64,000 nt of DNA from CAVVIG01 sp050249955 (GTDB lineage: Bacteria > Acidobacteriota > Vicinamibacteria > Vicinamibacterales > CAVVIG01). The stretch spans positions 372,001 through 436,000 of the forward strand of contig JBFWPN010000001.1 in the NCBI GenBank assembly GCA_050249955.1, given 5' to 3'. A model generated the notes under the pieces. It was given only the letters and a program-made list of their open reading frames with translations. It made no database searches and had not been told where the DNA came from. Position 1 is the stretch's first letter, and the number at the start of each line of letters is the position of its first letter. This document shows positions 45,385-53,116 of this stretch, piece by piece. Both the position numbers and the translations under genes were made by a program.

Positions 45385-46557
45385 GTGAAGCTCGTCGCAG
45401 CAGCGGCCCTCGTCGCCATCGGCATCGTCAGCGTGTCAGCGCAGCAACCCGGGGGCGCGACGCCGGAGGTGCCGGCCGCGCCGGTGCGCCCGTCGTTTGC
45501 GGAGTTCCTCGACGGGATCCGCGCCGAGGCACGGGCGCGCGGCGTGAGTGACGCCGTGATCGAGTCGGCGCTGTCGGGCATCGAGGAGCCGATGCCGGTG
45601 GTCCTCGAACGCGACCGCACGCAGGCAGAGACGGTCCTCACGCTCGAAACCTACATCAGCCGGCAGCTCACCGTCCGGCGCATCCGCACGGGACGCGAGA
45701 TGGTGGCCCGGTATCGGGCGGCCCTGGACGCCGTGGCTGCGAAGTACGGCGTGCCCGCGCGCATCATCGCGGGGATCTGGGGCATGGAATCGAACTTTGG
45801 CCGGTTCAGCGGGGTGCGCCCCACGGTGGCCGCCCTGGCGACGCTCGCCTGGGATCCGCGCCGGTCGACCTACTTCCGGGGCGAACTGTTCAGCGCACTC
45901 GAGATCCTGAACCGGGGCGACATCGCCGTGGACCAGTTGAAGGGTTCGTGGGCGGGCGCCATGGGACAGCCGCAGTTCATGCCGTCCAGCTACCTGAAAT
46001 TCGCCGAGGACTTCGACGGCGACGGCCGGCGCGACATCTGGACCACGCCGGTTGACGTGTTCGCCTCGATCGCGAACTACCTCAAGGGTCACGGCTGGGT
46101 GGACGGCCAGCTCTGGGGGCGCGAGGTGAAGGTGTCGCGCGAGGCGGCGAGCCGCATCGCCGGCACGGTGGCGCGGCGCGACGCATCGTGCCGGGCCAAG
46201 CGCGACATGACCGTGGCGCTGCCGCTGGCCGAGTGGCAGCGGCTGGGCGTGCGCACGCTCGCGGGCCGCGCGCTGCCGAAGGTCGACATCGAGGGGGCGC
46301 TGGTGTCGGGCAGTTCCCGGCACTTCCTGGTCTACGGCAACTACGACGCCCTGCTCGACTACAACTGCGCGCATCCCTACGCGCTGAGCGTCGCGCTGCT
46401 CGGCGATCGGCTCGCCGCCGCCGCGGCGCCGCGCGCCAGCGCGCCGGCACGACCGGCTGCCTCGAAACGGTCCATCTCCGCCCCGAAAGGGAGGAAGGCC
46501 GCGCCGCGGCGGTCCGGGCCGGCCACGCGCGGGACCCGCCGCGCAGGGCGGGCCTGA
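45385..46557 (+). CDS. Lytic murein transglycosylase, MltB-like
   Basis: The enzyme cleaves peptidoglycan glycan strands with formation of anhydromuramyl ends. The 390-aa protein has a signal peptide (residues 1-17, ending VSAQQ) and the MltB/SLT family-3 domain with the catalytic Glu in GIWGMESNFGR, then SWAGAMGQPQFMPSSYLKFAEDFDGDGRRD-type loop and VFASIANYLKGHGW. An Ala/Pro/Lys/Arg-rich basic tail of about 45 residues closes the protein. The GTG at 45385 is supported by the adjacent -10; an ATG at 45364 would add 7 residues. It is followed 21 nt later by the thioredoxin gene. Confidence 0.92.
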   Translation: MKLVAAAALVAIGIVSVSAQQPGGATPEVPAAPVRPSFAEFLDGIRAEARARGVSDAVIESALSGIEEPMPVVLERDRTQAETVLTLETYISRQLTVRRIRTGREMVARYRAALDAVAAKYGVPARIIAGIWGMESNFGRFSGVRPTVAALATLAWDPRRSTYFRGELFSALEILNRGDIAVDQLKGSWAGAMGQPQFMPSSYLKFAEDFDGDGRRDIWTTPVDVFASIANYLKGHGWVDGQLWGREVKVSREAASRIAGTVARRDASCRAKRDMTVALPLAEWQRLGVRTLAGRALPKVDIEGALVSGSSRHFLVYGNYDALLDYNCAHPYALSVALLGDRLAAAAAPRASAPARPAASKRSISAPKGRKAAPRRSGPATRGTRRAGRA

Positions 46558-46578
46558 ACATCGCGAAAGGAACCTGAC

Positions 46579-47043
46579 ATGGCAACCCCACTCGTGGTGG
46601 ACGACAAGGGCCTGGTGGCGACATGCCGCCACTGCGGCCAGAGGAATCGCGTGGCGTTCGACCGGCTCGCCCGGGAGGCACGTTGCGGCCAGTGCCATGA
46701 GCCGATCGAGGCCGGCACCGCACCGCTCGAGGTTGGCAGCACGGCCGATTTCGACCGGCTGGTCTCACGCTCGGCCGTGCCGGTCGTCGTCGACTACTGG
46801 GCGCCCTGGTGCGGTCCCTGCCGCATGGTCGCGCCGGAACTCGAGAAGGTGGCCCAGCGCGCGGGCGGGCGCTTCCTGGTGGTGAAGGTGAACACCGACG
46901 TGCTCACCGACCTCGGCGAGCGCCACCGGATCATGTCGATCCCGACATTGGCGATCTTCTCGGGTGGACGCGAGGTGCAGCGCGCCGCCGGTGCGCGGCC
47001 GGCGGCCGACATCGAGGCGTTCATCGCCGCCTCGGTCTCCTAG
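46579..47043 (+). CDS. trxC: Thioredoxin 2 (zinc-finger thioredoxin)
   Basis: This cytoplasmic disulfide reductase has an N-terminal zinc-binding module. The 154-aa length fits TrxC. Two CxxC pairs (CRHCG near residue 16 and CGQCH near residue 36) make the zinc ribbon, and the active site WCGPC (residues 77-81) lies in the thioredoxin domain. The cis-Pro loop SIPTLAIF is present. An AAGGAA ribosome-binding site precedes the ATG. It is probably cotranscribed with the transglycosylase and converges on the FRG gene. Confidence 0.95.
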   Translation: MATPLVVDDKGLVATCRHCGQRNRVAFDRLAREARCGQCHEPIEAGTAPLEVGSTADFDRLVSRSAVPVVVDYWAPWCGPCRMVAPELEKVAQRAGGRFLVVKVNTDVLTDLGERHRIMSIPTLAIFSGGREVQRAAGARPAADIEAFIAASVS

Positions 47044-47052
47044 CCTCCGGAA

Positions 47053-47868
47053 TCAGCGCGGCCGCTTCCAGTAGTAGCGCGCCAGCCACCGGCTGAGCCC
47101 GTCCAGCCCGGGGAACAGCACCCGCTCGTTGATATTCAACTGATCGAGCTTGTCGCGGATCTCCCACTTCAGGCCCGCCGGAATCACGACCCGCCTGGCG
47201 AGACGCGGCGCGCCAGCGAGCCAGCGGTCCAGCCGGGCCCCTGGGTCGGGCATCAGCGAGAAGAGCGCGAACTGGTTCGTGATTCGCGGGTCGAGCGACG
47301 GTGGCTCGAGGAAGAGCAGGAACAGGTCGCGCGAGAGCCGGTCGAAGTCGGCGAGCGAGCGGAAGCGCTCCAGCATCTCGACCGTGCAGGTATCCGATCC
47401 TTCCCGCTCGAGCATGCGCCGCAGGCGCGCCGGCAGCGCCCGGTTCGCCTCGACGAAGTTCAGCATCCAGACCGACCCGTCGTGCTGCATGTGCGCCAGG
47501 CTGGCGGTCGCGAAGTGCAGCGCGACAAACGGAGAGTAGGTCCAGTCGAGCAGCCGCGTGGGCAGGCCGCGGTGCTGGGCAAGCGCCAGCCAGTGCCAGA
47601 TGCTGCGCTCGCCGACGTCACTGTGGGCGTACTTGCGGAAGTTCCTGAGCAGGTGCTGCTCGAGCGCCGCCGGGTCGCGGCCCGCGGCCAGGCGAAGCAG
47701 GCCGCTCGCCAGATCGGCCTCGACGACCCCCTGTCCACGGAAGGCGAACGGCGAGCGGAAGCGGCCGATCGGCTCGTTCCAGGCGTCGGCAAACAGCAGG
47801 TCCAGCAGTTCGGCCCAGCCACGGGGACGGCAATCGATCGGGCCGTGTGGCCCCTCGCGCCTGGCCAT
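47053..47868 (-). CDS. FRG-domain protein
   Basis: The FRG domain is named for a conserved Phe-Arg-Gly motif; its biochemical activity is not established. The 271-aa protein has FAFRGQGV near residue 44, then the family's WHWLALAQHRGLPTRLLDWTYSPFVALHFA segment (about 90-120) and a helical C-terminal half. Both motifs are the FRG signature. The protein is a stand-alone domain with no partner fusion. A 50-aa ORF with a strong ribosome-binding site lies 5 nt upstream, and a YkgJ-type gene is divergent. FRG genes are often found in accessory and defence-like loci, but nothing else here supports that. Confidence 0.82.
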   Translation of the reverse strand: MARREGPHGPIDCRPRGWAELLDLLFADAWNEPIGRFRSPFAFRGQGVVEADLASGLLRLAAGRDPAALEQHLLRNFRKYAHSDVGERSIWHWLALAQHRGLPTRLLDWTYSPFVALHFATASLAHMQHDGSVWMLNFVEANRALPARLRRMLEREGSDTCTVEMLERFRSLADFDRLSRDLFLLFLEPPSLDPRITNQFALFSLMPDPGARLDRWLAGAPRLARRVVIPAGLKWEIRDKLDQLNINERVLFPGLDGLSRWLARYYWKRPR

Positions 47869-47873
47869 GCGCC

Positions 47874-48026
47874 TCAGGCGCGGCGGCGACCGCCGCGCGC
47901 CGCGGCCAGGCCACGCGCCGCGGTGACGGCAAGGGTCCATCCTCCCCCACCATCGTCGGCGACGTAGACGTCCACCATCGGCGTGAGCAGCCGATGGACC
48001 TGCGGGGCACAGAACTCCGGGCGCAT
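47874..48026 (-). CDS. Short ORF (50 aa) upstream of the FRG gene
   Basis: The frame begins at an ATG with GGAGGA six bases upstream and ends 5 nt before the FRG start. The peptide starts MRPEFCAPQVHRLL, has a hydrophobic middle (VDVYVADDGGGGW) and a basic Arg/Ala tail. Codon use looks coding. I recognise no family. The tight spacing suggests a small partner or leader peptide of the FRG protein. Confidence 0.5.
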   Translation of the reverse strand: MRPEFCAPQVHRLLTPMVDVYVADDGGGGWTLAVTAARGLAAARGGRRRA

Positions 48027-48065
48027 GGGTCCTCCGCCCTGTCTCGAGCAACCGACATGCCGCGC

Positions 48066-48078
48066 TATGATCGCGGCC
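48066..48078 (+). promoter_or_regulatory. -10 element of a leaderless promoter for the YkgJ-type gene
   Basis: TATGAT (48066-48071) is followed by seven bases (CGCGGCC) and a GTG at 48079. The ATG at 48067 lies inside the hexamer and is less likely to be the start. Confidence 0.5.
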
Positions 48079-49128
48079 GTGCTTCCGATCGTGTACGCGC
48101 TGAACGCGCACGCCGGCTATCGGTGCCGTCGGTCGGGTGCCTGCTGCACGGCTGGCTGGACGATACCGGTCGAGCCGCACCTGCGGCCCTTGATCGGCAG
48201 GACGTGGCTCGAGCCTGATACAGACGGCGCCTGTCCCCGGTTCGACCGTGCGACGGGGCAGTGCTCGGTGCAGCGCGACCACGGCGAGGCCGCCCTCCCC
48301 GTCTCCTGCCACCAGTTTCCCAGGCGGGCGCTCGTCGACGATCGGGGCATTTCGGTCACCCTGTCGCACTACTGCCCGACTGCCGCCACGATGCTGCTCG
48401 ACAGCGCGGTGCCCCTGACGGTCGTCGCACGCCCTCCCGGCTTCCCGCCGGACCGGGCATACGAAGGGCTCGATGCCCGCGGCGAGTGGCCCCCGCTGCT
48501 CCGGCCCGATGTGCTGTTCGACACCGGGAGTTATGCGCGCTGGGAGGCATTCATGGTCGAGGCACTCGGCGCATCGACCGCCGCCCCAGGCGCGGCCATC
48601 GACGCGCTCGCGGCAGTGGCGGAGCACCTGCGCCGCTGGAACATCCACGACGGCCCGCTCGACGCCTGGACTGCGCGTGTCCTGTCGGGAGCCGAACCGC
48701 TGCACCCCGGCATACACCGTGAGCGTTACGGCCCGTACCGCGCGCAGGCGGCGTTCCGTCGAGTGGCGGACGCGGTTCCCGATGGGCTGAGCCGGCCCGA
48801 CCTGCCGGCCGACTGCGACGCCAGCGATCATCAGTGGGTGGCGCCCGCCTGGGAGGCACTGGCCCCACGGCTGAATCGGTACCTCGGTGCCCGTGCGTTT
48901 GCGTCGTGGACCGCCTACCAGGGTCGCGGGGTGCGCACGCAGATCGCGGAGCTCATGGCCACGGCTGCCGTGCTGCGCATCGAATGCGTGCGGGCCGCCT
49001 CGGCGGCCGGTCGGCTCCTCGACCCGAAGATGGTGCTCGAAGCCGTACGCGCGACCGATCTCCTGCTCGTGCACCTCGCCGATCGCGATCGGCTGGTGCC
49101 ATGGTTCACCGAAGCCGAGAAGAACTGA
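48079..49128 (+). CDS. YkgJ-type cysteine-cluster protein (Zn/Fe chelating, PF03692-like)
   Basis: The 349-aa protein opens with YRCRRSGACC near residue 14, then a GACPRFDRATGQCSVQ segment and a CHQFPR element. These form the cysteine-cluster signature of YkgJ-type proteins, some of which are annotated as flagellin lysine methylases. The remaining 250 residues are helical and unassigned. The GTG at 48079 is supported by the TATGAT element; an in-frame ATG 12 nt upstream would add four residues. Its stop overlaps the amidase start (TGATG), so the two are coupled. Confidence 0.78.
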   Translation: MLPIVYALNAHAGYRCRRSGACCTAGWTIPVEPHLRPLIGRTWLEPDTDGACPRFDRATGQCSVQRDHGEAALPVSCHQFPRRALVDDRGISVTLSHYCPTAATMLLDSAVPLTVVARPPGFPPDRAYEGLDARGEWPPLLRPDVLFDTGSYARWEAFMVEALGASTAAPGAAIDALAAVAEHLRRWNIHDGPLDAWTARVLSGAEPLHPGIHRERYGPYRAQAAFRRVADAVPDGLSRPDLPADCDASDHQWVAPAWEALAPRLNRYLGARAFASWTAYQGRGVRTQIAELMATAAVLRIECVRAASAAGRLLDPKMVLEAVRATDLLLVHLADRDRLVPWFTEAEKN

Positions 49129-50744
49129 TGCCGCGTCACCGTCGCCGCGTGTGGAATGCGGGCCTGACCGCCTGCCTGCTGGCCGCCGTGCTGTCTGTCC
49201 GGACACTGTCGCAGCCGGCCCGCGGGCGGGCCGATGCCGTGGAGGAGGCCACGGTGGCGCAGCTGCAGCAGCAGCTCGCCCGGGGGACGCTCACCTCCCG
49301 GAGGCTGACCGAGCTGTACCTGGATCGCATCGAGGACCTCGACCGTCGCGGACCGGCACTCAGCAGCATCATCGAGGTGAACCCCGACGCGCTCGCCATC
49401 GCGGACCGGCTCGACGCGGAACGGAAGGCGGGACGGATGCGCGGTCCGCTCCATGGCATTCCGGTCGTGCTGAAGGACAACATCGCGACCGGCGATCGCA
49501 TGCGAACGAGCGCCGGCTCGCTCGCGCTGGCCCCGGTGTCGGCACCTCGCGACAGCATGGTGGCCACGCGGCTGCGCGACGCGGGCGCGGTCATCCTCGG
49601 CAAGACCAACCTGAGCGAATGGGCCAATTTCAGGTCCACGCACTCCTCGAGCGGCTGGAGCGCCCGTGGCGGCCAGACACGCAACCCCTACGCGCTCGAC
49701 CGCAACCCGTCGGGCTCCAGTTCGGGCACCGGCGTCGCCGTCGCCGCCAGCCTGGCCACCATCGGCGTCGGCACCGAGACGGACGGCTCCATCGTGTCGC
49801 CGGCCAGCGTCAATGGCCTGGTCGGCATCAAGCCGACGCTCGGGCTCATCTCACGGACGGGCATCGTGCCGATCGCGCACAGCCAGGACACGGCCGGTCC
49901 CATGGCCCGCACGGTGGCCGACGCGGCCGTGCTGCTGACGGTTCTGGCAGGGCCGGACGCGGACGATGACGAGACCCTGACGCCGTCGCGCACGACAGGC
50001 GACTACACGCGCGCGCTCGACCCATCGGGCCTGCGCGGCGCACGCATCGGCGTGGTTCGCAACCGGCTCTTCGGATCGCATGCGGCCACGGATGCACTGG
50101 CAGGGCAGGCGATCGAGGTGCTCAGGGCGCAGGGCGCGATCGTGGTGGACCCGGTGACCATCCCCACGCTGGGACAGTTCGACGACACCGAGTTCGAGGT
50201 GCTGCTCTACGAGTTCAAGGCAGATCTCGCGCGGTTCTTCCGATGGTGGGGTCCCACGGCGCCGGTGCGCTCGCTTGCCGACGTCATCGCGTTCAACAAT
50301 GCCAACCGCGCCGCGGAACTACGGTACTTCGGCCAGGAGCTCATGCTGCTCGCCGAGGCGAAGGGACCGCTGACCGAGGACACCTACCGGAACGCACTGG
50401 CCAGGAACCGGCGGCTGTCCCGCGACGAGGGCATCGATGCGGTGATGGCGGCGCACCGGCTGGATGCGCTGCTCGCCCCCACGGGAGGGCCTGCCTGGCT
50501 GACCGACCTCGTGAATGGCGACAGCGGCACCGCCACCATCCCGGGGCCGTCGACCGTCACGTCGGTCGCCGGCTACCCGCACGTGACCGTCCCGATGGGG
50601 TTCGACCACGGCCTGCCGGTGGGGCTCTCCTTCTTCGGCCGGGCGTGGAGCGAGGCCACACTGATCCGCCTCGCGTACGCCTACGAGCAGGCGACGAGGC
50701 ATCGGCGTCCGCCCACTTTCGCGCCGACCGCGGCGCTCCGCTGA
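49128..50744 (+). CDS. Secreted amidase (amidase signature family)
   Basis: Amidase-signature enzymes hydrolyse amides with a Ser-cisSer-Lys triad. The 538-aa protein has an N-terminal signal sequence (about residues 8-36), the catalytic Lys in GIPVVLKDNIAT, and the Ser-rich motif SGSSSGTGVAVAASLATIGVGTETDGSIVSPAS. Family members with this layout are exported amidases of uncertain substrate. The ATG overlaps the upstream stop by 1 nt. It converges on the chlorite-dismutase-family gene. Confidence 0.93.
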   Translation: MPRHRRRVWNAGLTACLLAAVLSVRTLSQPARGRADAVEEATVAQLQQQLARGTLTSRRLTELYLDRIEDLDRRGPALSSIIEVNPDALAIADRLDAERKAGRMRGPLHGIPVVLKDNIATGDRMRTSAGSLALAPVSAPRDSMVATRLRDAGAVILGKTNLSEWANFRSTHSSSGWSARGGQTRNPYALDRNPSGSSSGTGVAVAASLATIGVGTETDGSIVSPASVNGLVGIKPTLGLISRTGIVPIAHSQDTAGPMARTVADAAVLLTVLAGPDADDDETLTPSRTTGDYTRALDPSGLRGARIGVVRNRLFGSHAATDALAGQAIEVLRAQGAIVVDPVTIPTLGQFDDTEFEVLLYEFKADLARFFRWWGPTAPVRSLADVIAFNNANRAAELRYFGQELMLLAEAKGPLTEDTYRNALARNRRLSRDEGIDAVMAAHRLDALLAPTGGPAWLTDLVNGDSGTATIPGPSTVTSVAGYPHVTVPMGFDHGLPVGLSFFGRAWSEATLIRLAYAYEQATRHRRPPTFAPTAALR

Positions 50745-50754
50745 TCCGGCGACG

Positions 50755-51498
50755 TTACTGCGCGCTCTGCCAGAGCGCCCGGCCCACGAAGAACGGCCCG
50801 AGCCGCTCCAGATACAGCGACGTCTGCTGCGTCTTCCTCATCGTCTGGACGATGGCGGAGAGCGGGAAGAGGTCGGGTCCGATGAGGCCCACGACGAAGT
50901 CGTTGTCGTGCTTGTCGAGGCCATGGCACGCGAGGCGGATGTCGTGCGCGTAGTCGGCCGCCCCGAACGACATGCCGATGGCGCCGTGCTCGGCGAGGAT
51001 GACGCGCTGTTCCTGTTCGGGCAGGTTGGCGAACCTGCCGCTGCGACGCAGGGGATACCACACCGCCCAGCGCCAGTCCCGGTTGAGCACGGTGCGGCGG
51101 GGACGATGGAGGAGCGTCTCGGTCAGGTCCGGCTCGTACCCGATCGCGTAGGTACGGCCCATCATCGTGTACTCCTCTTTCTGGTCCAGCGAGGCGAAGG
51201 GCTCCACGTTGAGCAGGCCGCGCAGGCGATCGAGGAAGTCGTTGGGATCCTGGGTCAGCGTGAGCAGACCGACACCGTGGGGATCGTTGACGTCCTCGTA
51301 CAGCACCCCGGTGAGACCCGCGTGTTCGAGCGCATGGGCGAGCGGCCGCGCGTCGTGGCAGTTCCCGAACACCAGCAGCTGCATGAAGAGTCGCTGGTTC
51401 GAGCGCTGCGGTTCGCCGTTGCGGTTGCCGCCCTTCTCGGACAGGTCCGGCGGTTCAGGTCCTCGTCTGCGTTCGGGCGCGTCGGGAGTGTCAGCCAT
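50755..51498 (-). CDS. Chlorite dismutase family heme protein (HemQ/ChdC-like)
   Basis: The family includes chlorite dismutases and coproheme decarboxylases. The 247-aa protein has the conserved C-terminal half: YEPDLTETLL, DWRWAVWYPLRRSG, AEHGAIGMSFG, and the heme-ligand region LACHGLDKHDNDFVVGL with its His, ending LGPFFVGRA. The N-terminal 40 residues are a charged tail not typical of the family. The motif set argues for a heme-binding enzyme, but chlorite turnover versus coproheme decarboxylation cannot be decided here. TATACT ends 6 nt before the ATG (leaderless). Confidence 0.87.
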   Translation of the reverse strand: MADTPDAPERRRGPEPPDLSEKGGNRNGEPQRSNQRLFMQLLVFGNCHDARPLAHALEHAGLTGVLYEDVNDPHGVGLLTLTQDPNDFLDRLRGLLNVEPFASLDQKEEYTMMGRTYAIGYEPDLTETLLHRPRRTVLNRDWRWAVWYPLRRSGRFANLPEQEQRVILAEHGAIGMSFGAADYAHDIRLACHGLDKHDNDFVVGLIGPDLFPLSAIVQTMRKTQQTSLYLERLGPFFVGRALWQSAQ

Positions 51499-51510
51499 GT
51501 GGCGAGTATA
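51499..51510 (-). promoter_or_regulatory. -10 element of a leaderless promoter for the chlorite-dismutase-family gene
   Basis: On the minus strand TATACT (51510-51505) is followed by CGCCAC and the ATG. No Shine-Dalgarno is seen. Confidence 0.65.
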
Positions 51511-51573
51511 ATCCGCGCGTTCGACGCGCGCCCAGCACGGCGCTCGCCCGGCGCACGACCCTCCCTGATGTTT

Positions 51574-51603
51574 TTGTCCCGCGACTGAGCCACAAGGTAT
51601 AAT
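51574..51603 (+). promoter_or_regulatory. Promoter of the ferredoxin gene
   Basis: TTGTCC (51574-51579), an 18-nt spacer and a consensus TATAAT (51598-51603) form the clearest sigma-70-type promoter in the window. The transcript would have a leader of about 65 nt with a GGAG ribosome-binding site. Confidence 0.7.
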
Positions 51604-51674
51604 TCACCGGTTCTGGCCCCGCTGCGGGCCACCGGCCTATTCAGACCCGGTTCCCACGACGGAGATTCGCGAGC

Positions 51675-52049
51675 ATGCCGTTCATCATCACCGACCCGTG
51701 TATCGACACCAAGGACACCGCCTGCGTGGACGTGTGCCCGGTCGACTGCATTCATCCCCGCAAGGACGAAGCCGAGTTCGCCTCGACGCGGATGCTGTAC
51801 ATCCACCCCGAGGAGTGCATCGACTGCGGCGCCTGCGTGCCGGCGTGTCCCGTGGCGGCGATTTACGAAAGTGCCGACGCCGTCCCGTCGCACCAGAAGA
51901 ATCTCATCCAGGCGAATGCGATCTATCGCAATGGCGACGCCGATGCGATGGCACAGGCCGAAGCGCTCGTGAAGGCGCACGTCGACGCGCATGCGGACAT
52001 CATGGCCGTGCCGGCTGAAGAGCGTCAGGCCGCCCACGCCAAGTTCTAG
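51675..52049 (+). CDS. fdxA: Seven-iron ferredoxin (3Fe-4S/4Fe-4S)
   Basis: This small soluble electron carrier has two clusters. The first cluster motif reads CIDTKDTACVDVCPVDCI and the second CIDCGACVPACPVAAI, with a CP after each set, as in bacterial 7Fe ferredoxins. The C-terminal 50 residues form a helical extension (Ala/Asp/His-rich) that is longer than in minimal ferredoxins but normal for the FdxA type. A good promoter with a 65-nt leader precedes it. The redox partner is unknown; the divergent heme enzyme is the nearest redox gene. Confidence 0.95.
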   Translation: MPFIITDPCIDTKDTACVDVCPVDCIHPRKDEAEFASTRMLYIHPEECIDCGACVPACPVAAIYESADAVPSHQKNLIQANAIYRNGDADAMAQAEALVKAHVDAHADIMAVPAEERQAAHAKF

Positions 52050-52071
52050 CCGTCAGGCCTTCAGACTTCGG

Positions 52072-52262
52072 ATTTGACGATTTCGAATTGCAGATTTCAG
52101 ACTGGGAGCTTCGGCTCCAGTCTGAACCTGCAACCCGAGGCGCACGGCCCGTACCCGGCGTGCGGTCTCCGGGCCCCGTACTTCCGCTCTCCCGCACCGA
52201 CCGTCGACATTGCAATCGCCCATTGCGAATCAGCAACCTGCAATCTGCAATCTCCAACCTGA
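52072..52262. repeat. Heptamer (GATTGCN)n repeat, two opposed arms
   Basis: The spacer between fdxA and xthA has a left arm (52072-52102) of degenerate heptamers on the plus strand, with units such as GATTTCG, AATTGCA and GATTTCA. A right arm (52208-52262) carries the same family on the minus strand, including two exact GATTGCA units. The centre is GC-rich. The arrangement matches the spacer at 7250-7382. Confidence 0.75.
52098..52124 (+). terminator. Candidate terminator hairpin after fdxA
   Basis: CAGACTG-G-GAGC (52098-52109) pairs with GCTC-CAGTCTG (52114-52124) around a TTCG tetraloop, with one bulged G. The hairpin lies 49 nt past the fdxA stop. No T-run follows. Confidence 0.4.
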
Positions 52263-52275
52263 TGGGCCTTCTCCC

Positions 52276-53022
52276 GTGAAGATCGCCACCTGGAACGTGA
52301 ACGGCATCCGCGCGCGCGAGGCCCAGGTGCAGGAGTGGGTCGACCGCGAGCGGCCCGACATCGTCTGCCTCCAGGAGATCAAGGCCACGCCGGACCAGGT
52401 GCCCACCGCGCTGTGCGAGATGGAGGGCTACTGGTGCTACTGGCACGGCGGCAAGGGCTATTCGGGTGTGGGGCTGCACGTGAGCAAGGCACTGGCGCCC
52501 GAGCGACCGGCCTTTTCCCACCCGCCGTTCGACTTCGAGAACCGCATTGTCCAGGTAGAGCTGCCGGCGCTCACGGTCGCGTCGATCTACGTCCCGAATG
52601 GCGGCAAGGACTTCCCCGCGAAGATGCGCTTCCTCGAGGCGATGGAGTCACATGCCGCGAACCTCGAGGCGGCCGGGCGGACGGTCGTGCTGTGCGGCGA
52701 CCTCAACATCGCCCGCACCGATCGCGACGTGCACCCGCGCGAGCGAAAGCCGCGGGCGATCGGCCAGTTGCCGGAGGAGCGTGCGCTGCTCGAGCGCATC
52801 ATCGCCCGGGGGCTCGTGGACGTGGGCCGCGCGCTCGACCCGGACAACGACGGCCTGTTCACGTGGTGGGCACCATGGCGCAACATGCGGCAGCGGAACA
52901 TCGGCTGGCGCCTCGACTACGTGCTGGCCAGCGGATCCCTGGCGGCACGCGCGGTCAGCTGTCCCGTCCAGCGTGAGGTGGGCACCAGCGACCACGCCCC
53001 CGTCCTGGCCACCTTCTCCTGA
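52276..53022 (+). CDS. xthA: Exodeoxyribonuclease III (AP endonuclease)
   Basis: This base-excision repair enzyme cleaves at abasic sites and trims 3' ends. The 248-aa protein has all ExoIII motifs in order: KIATWNVNGIRAR at the N-terminus, DIVCLQEIKA, the catalytic Asp/Asn in CGDLNIARTDRDVH, GWRLDYVLAS, and TSDHAPVLATF at the C-terminus. The GTG start is required by the family N-terminus. No ribosome-binding site is visible, and the gene is preceded by the heptamer repeat spacer. Confidence 0.96.
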   Translation: MKIATWNVNGIRAREAQVQEWVDRERPDIVCLQEIKATPDQVPTALCEMEGYWCYWHGGKGYSGVGLHVSKALAPERPAFSHPPFDFENRIVQVELPALTVASIYVPNGGKDFPAKMRFLEAMESHAANLEAAGRTVVLCGDLNIARTDRDVHPRERKPRAIGQLPEERALLERIIARGLVDVGRALDPDNDGLFTWWAPWRNMRQRNIGWRLDYVLASGSLAARAVSCPVQREVGTSDHAPVLATFS

Positions 53023-53104
53023 CCAGCGACCGGTCCCGGAACGCGCCCGAAGGGCGCTCGCCGCACCGCCGTGAATTGCCACCGGGCCTTCGGTGATTCG
53101 CGAT

Positions 53105-53116
53105 TAGCATTGTCCT
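53105..53116 (+). promoter_or_regulatory. -10 element of a leaderless promoter for pepT
   Basis: TAGCAT (53105-53110) is followed by TGTCCT and the ATG. No Shine-Dalgarno is present. Confidence 0.55.

Noticed and set aside
47869..49206. N-terminal extension of the FRG protein by over 400 codons.
   Set aside because: It would be antisense to the YkgJ-type gene and has no recognisable domain; the 47868 ATG fits the FRG domain start and leaves room for the upstream short ORF in another frame.
52098..52124. Riboswitch for xthA.
   Set aside because: Only a single short hairpin with TTCG loop is seen; it is better explained as a 3' end structure of fdxA.
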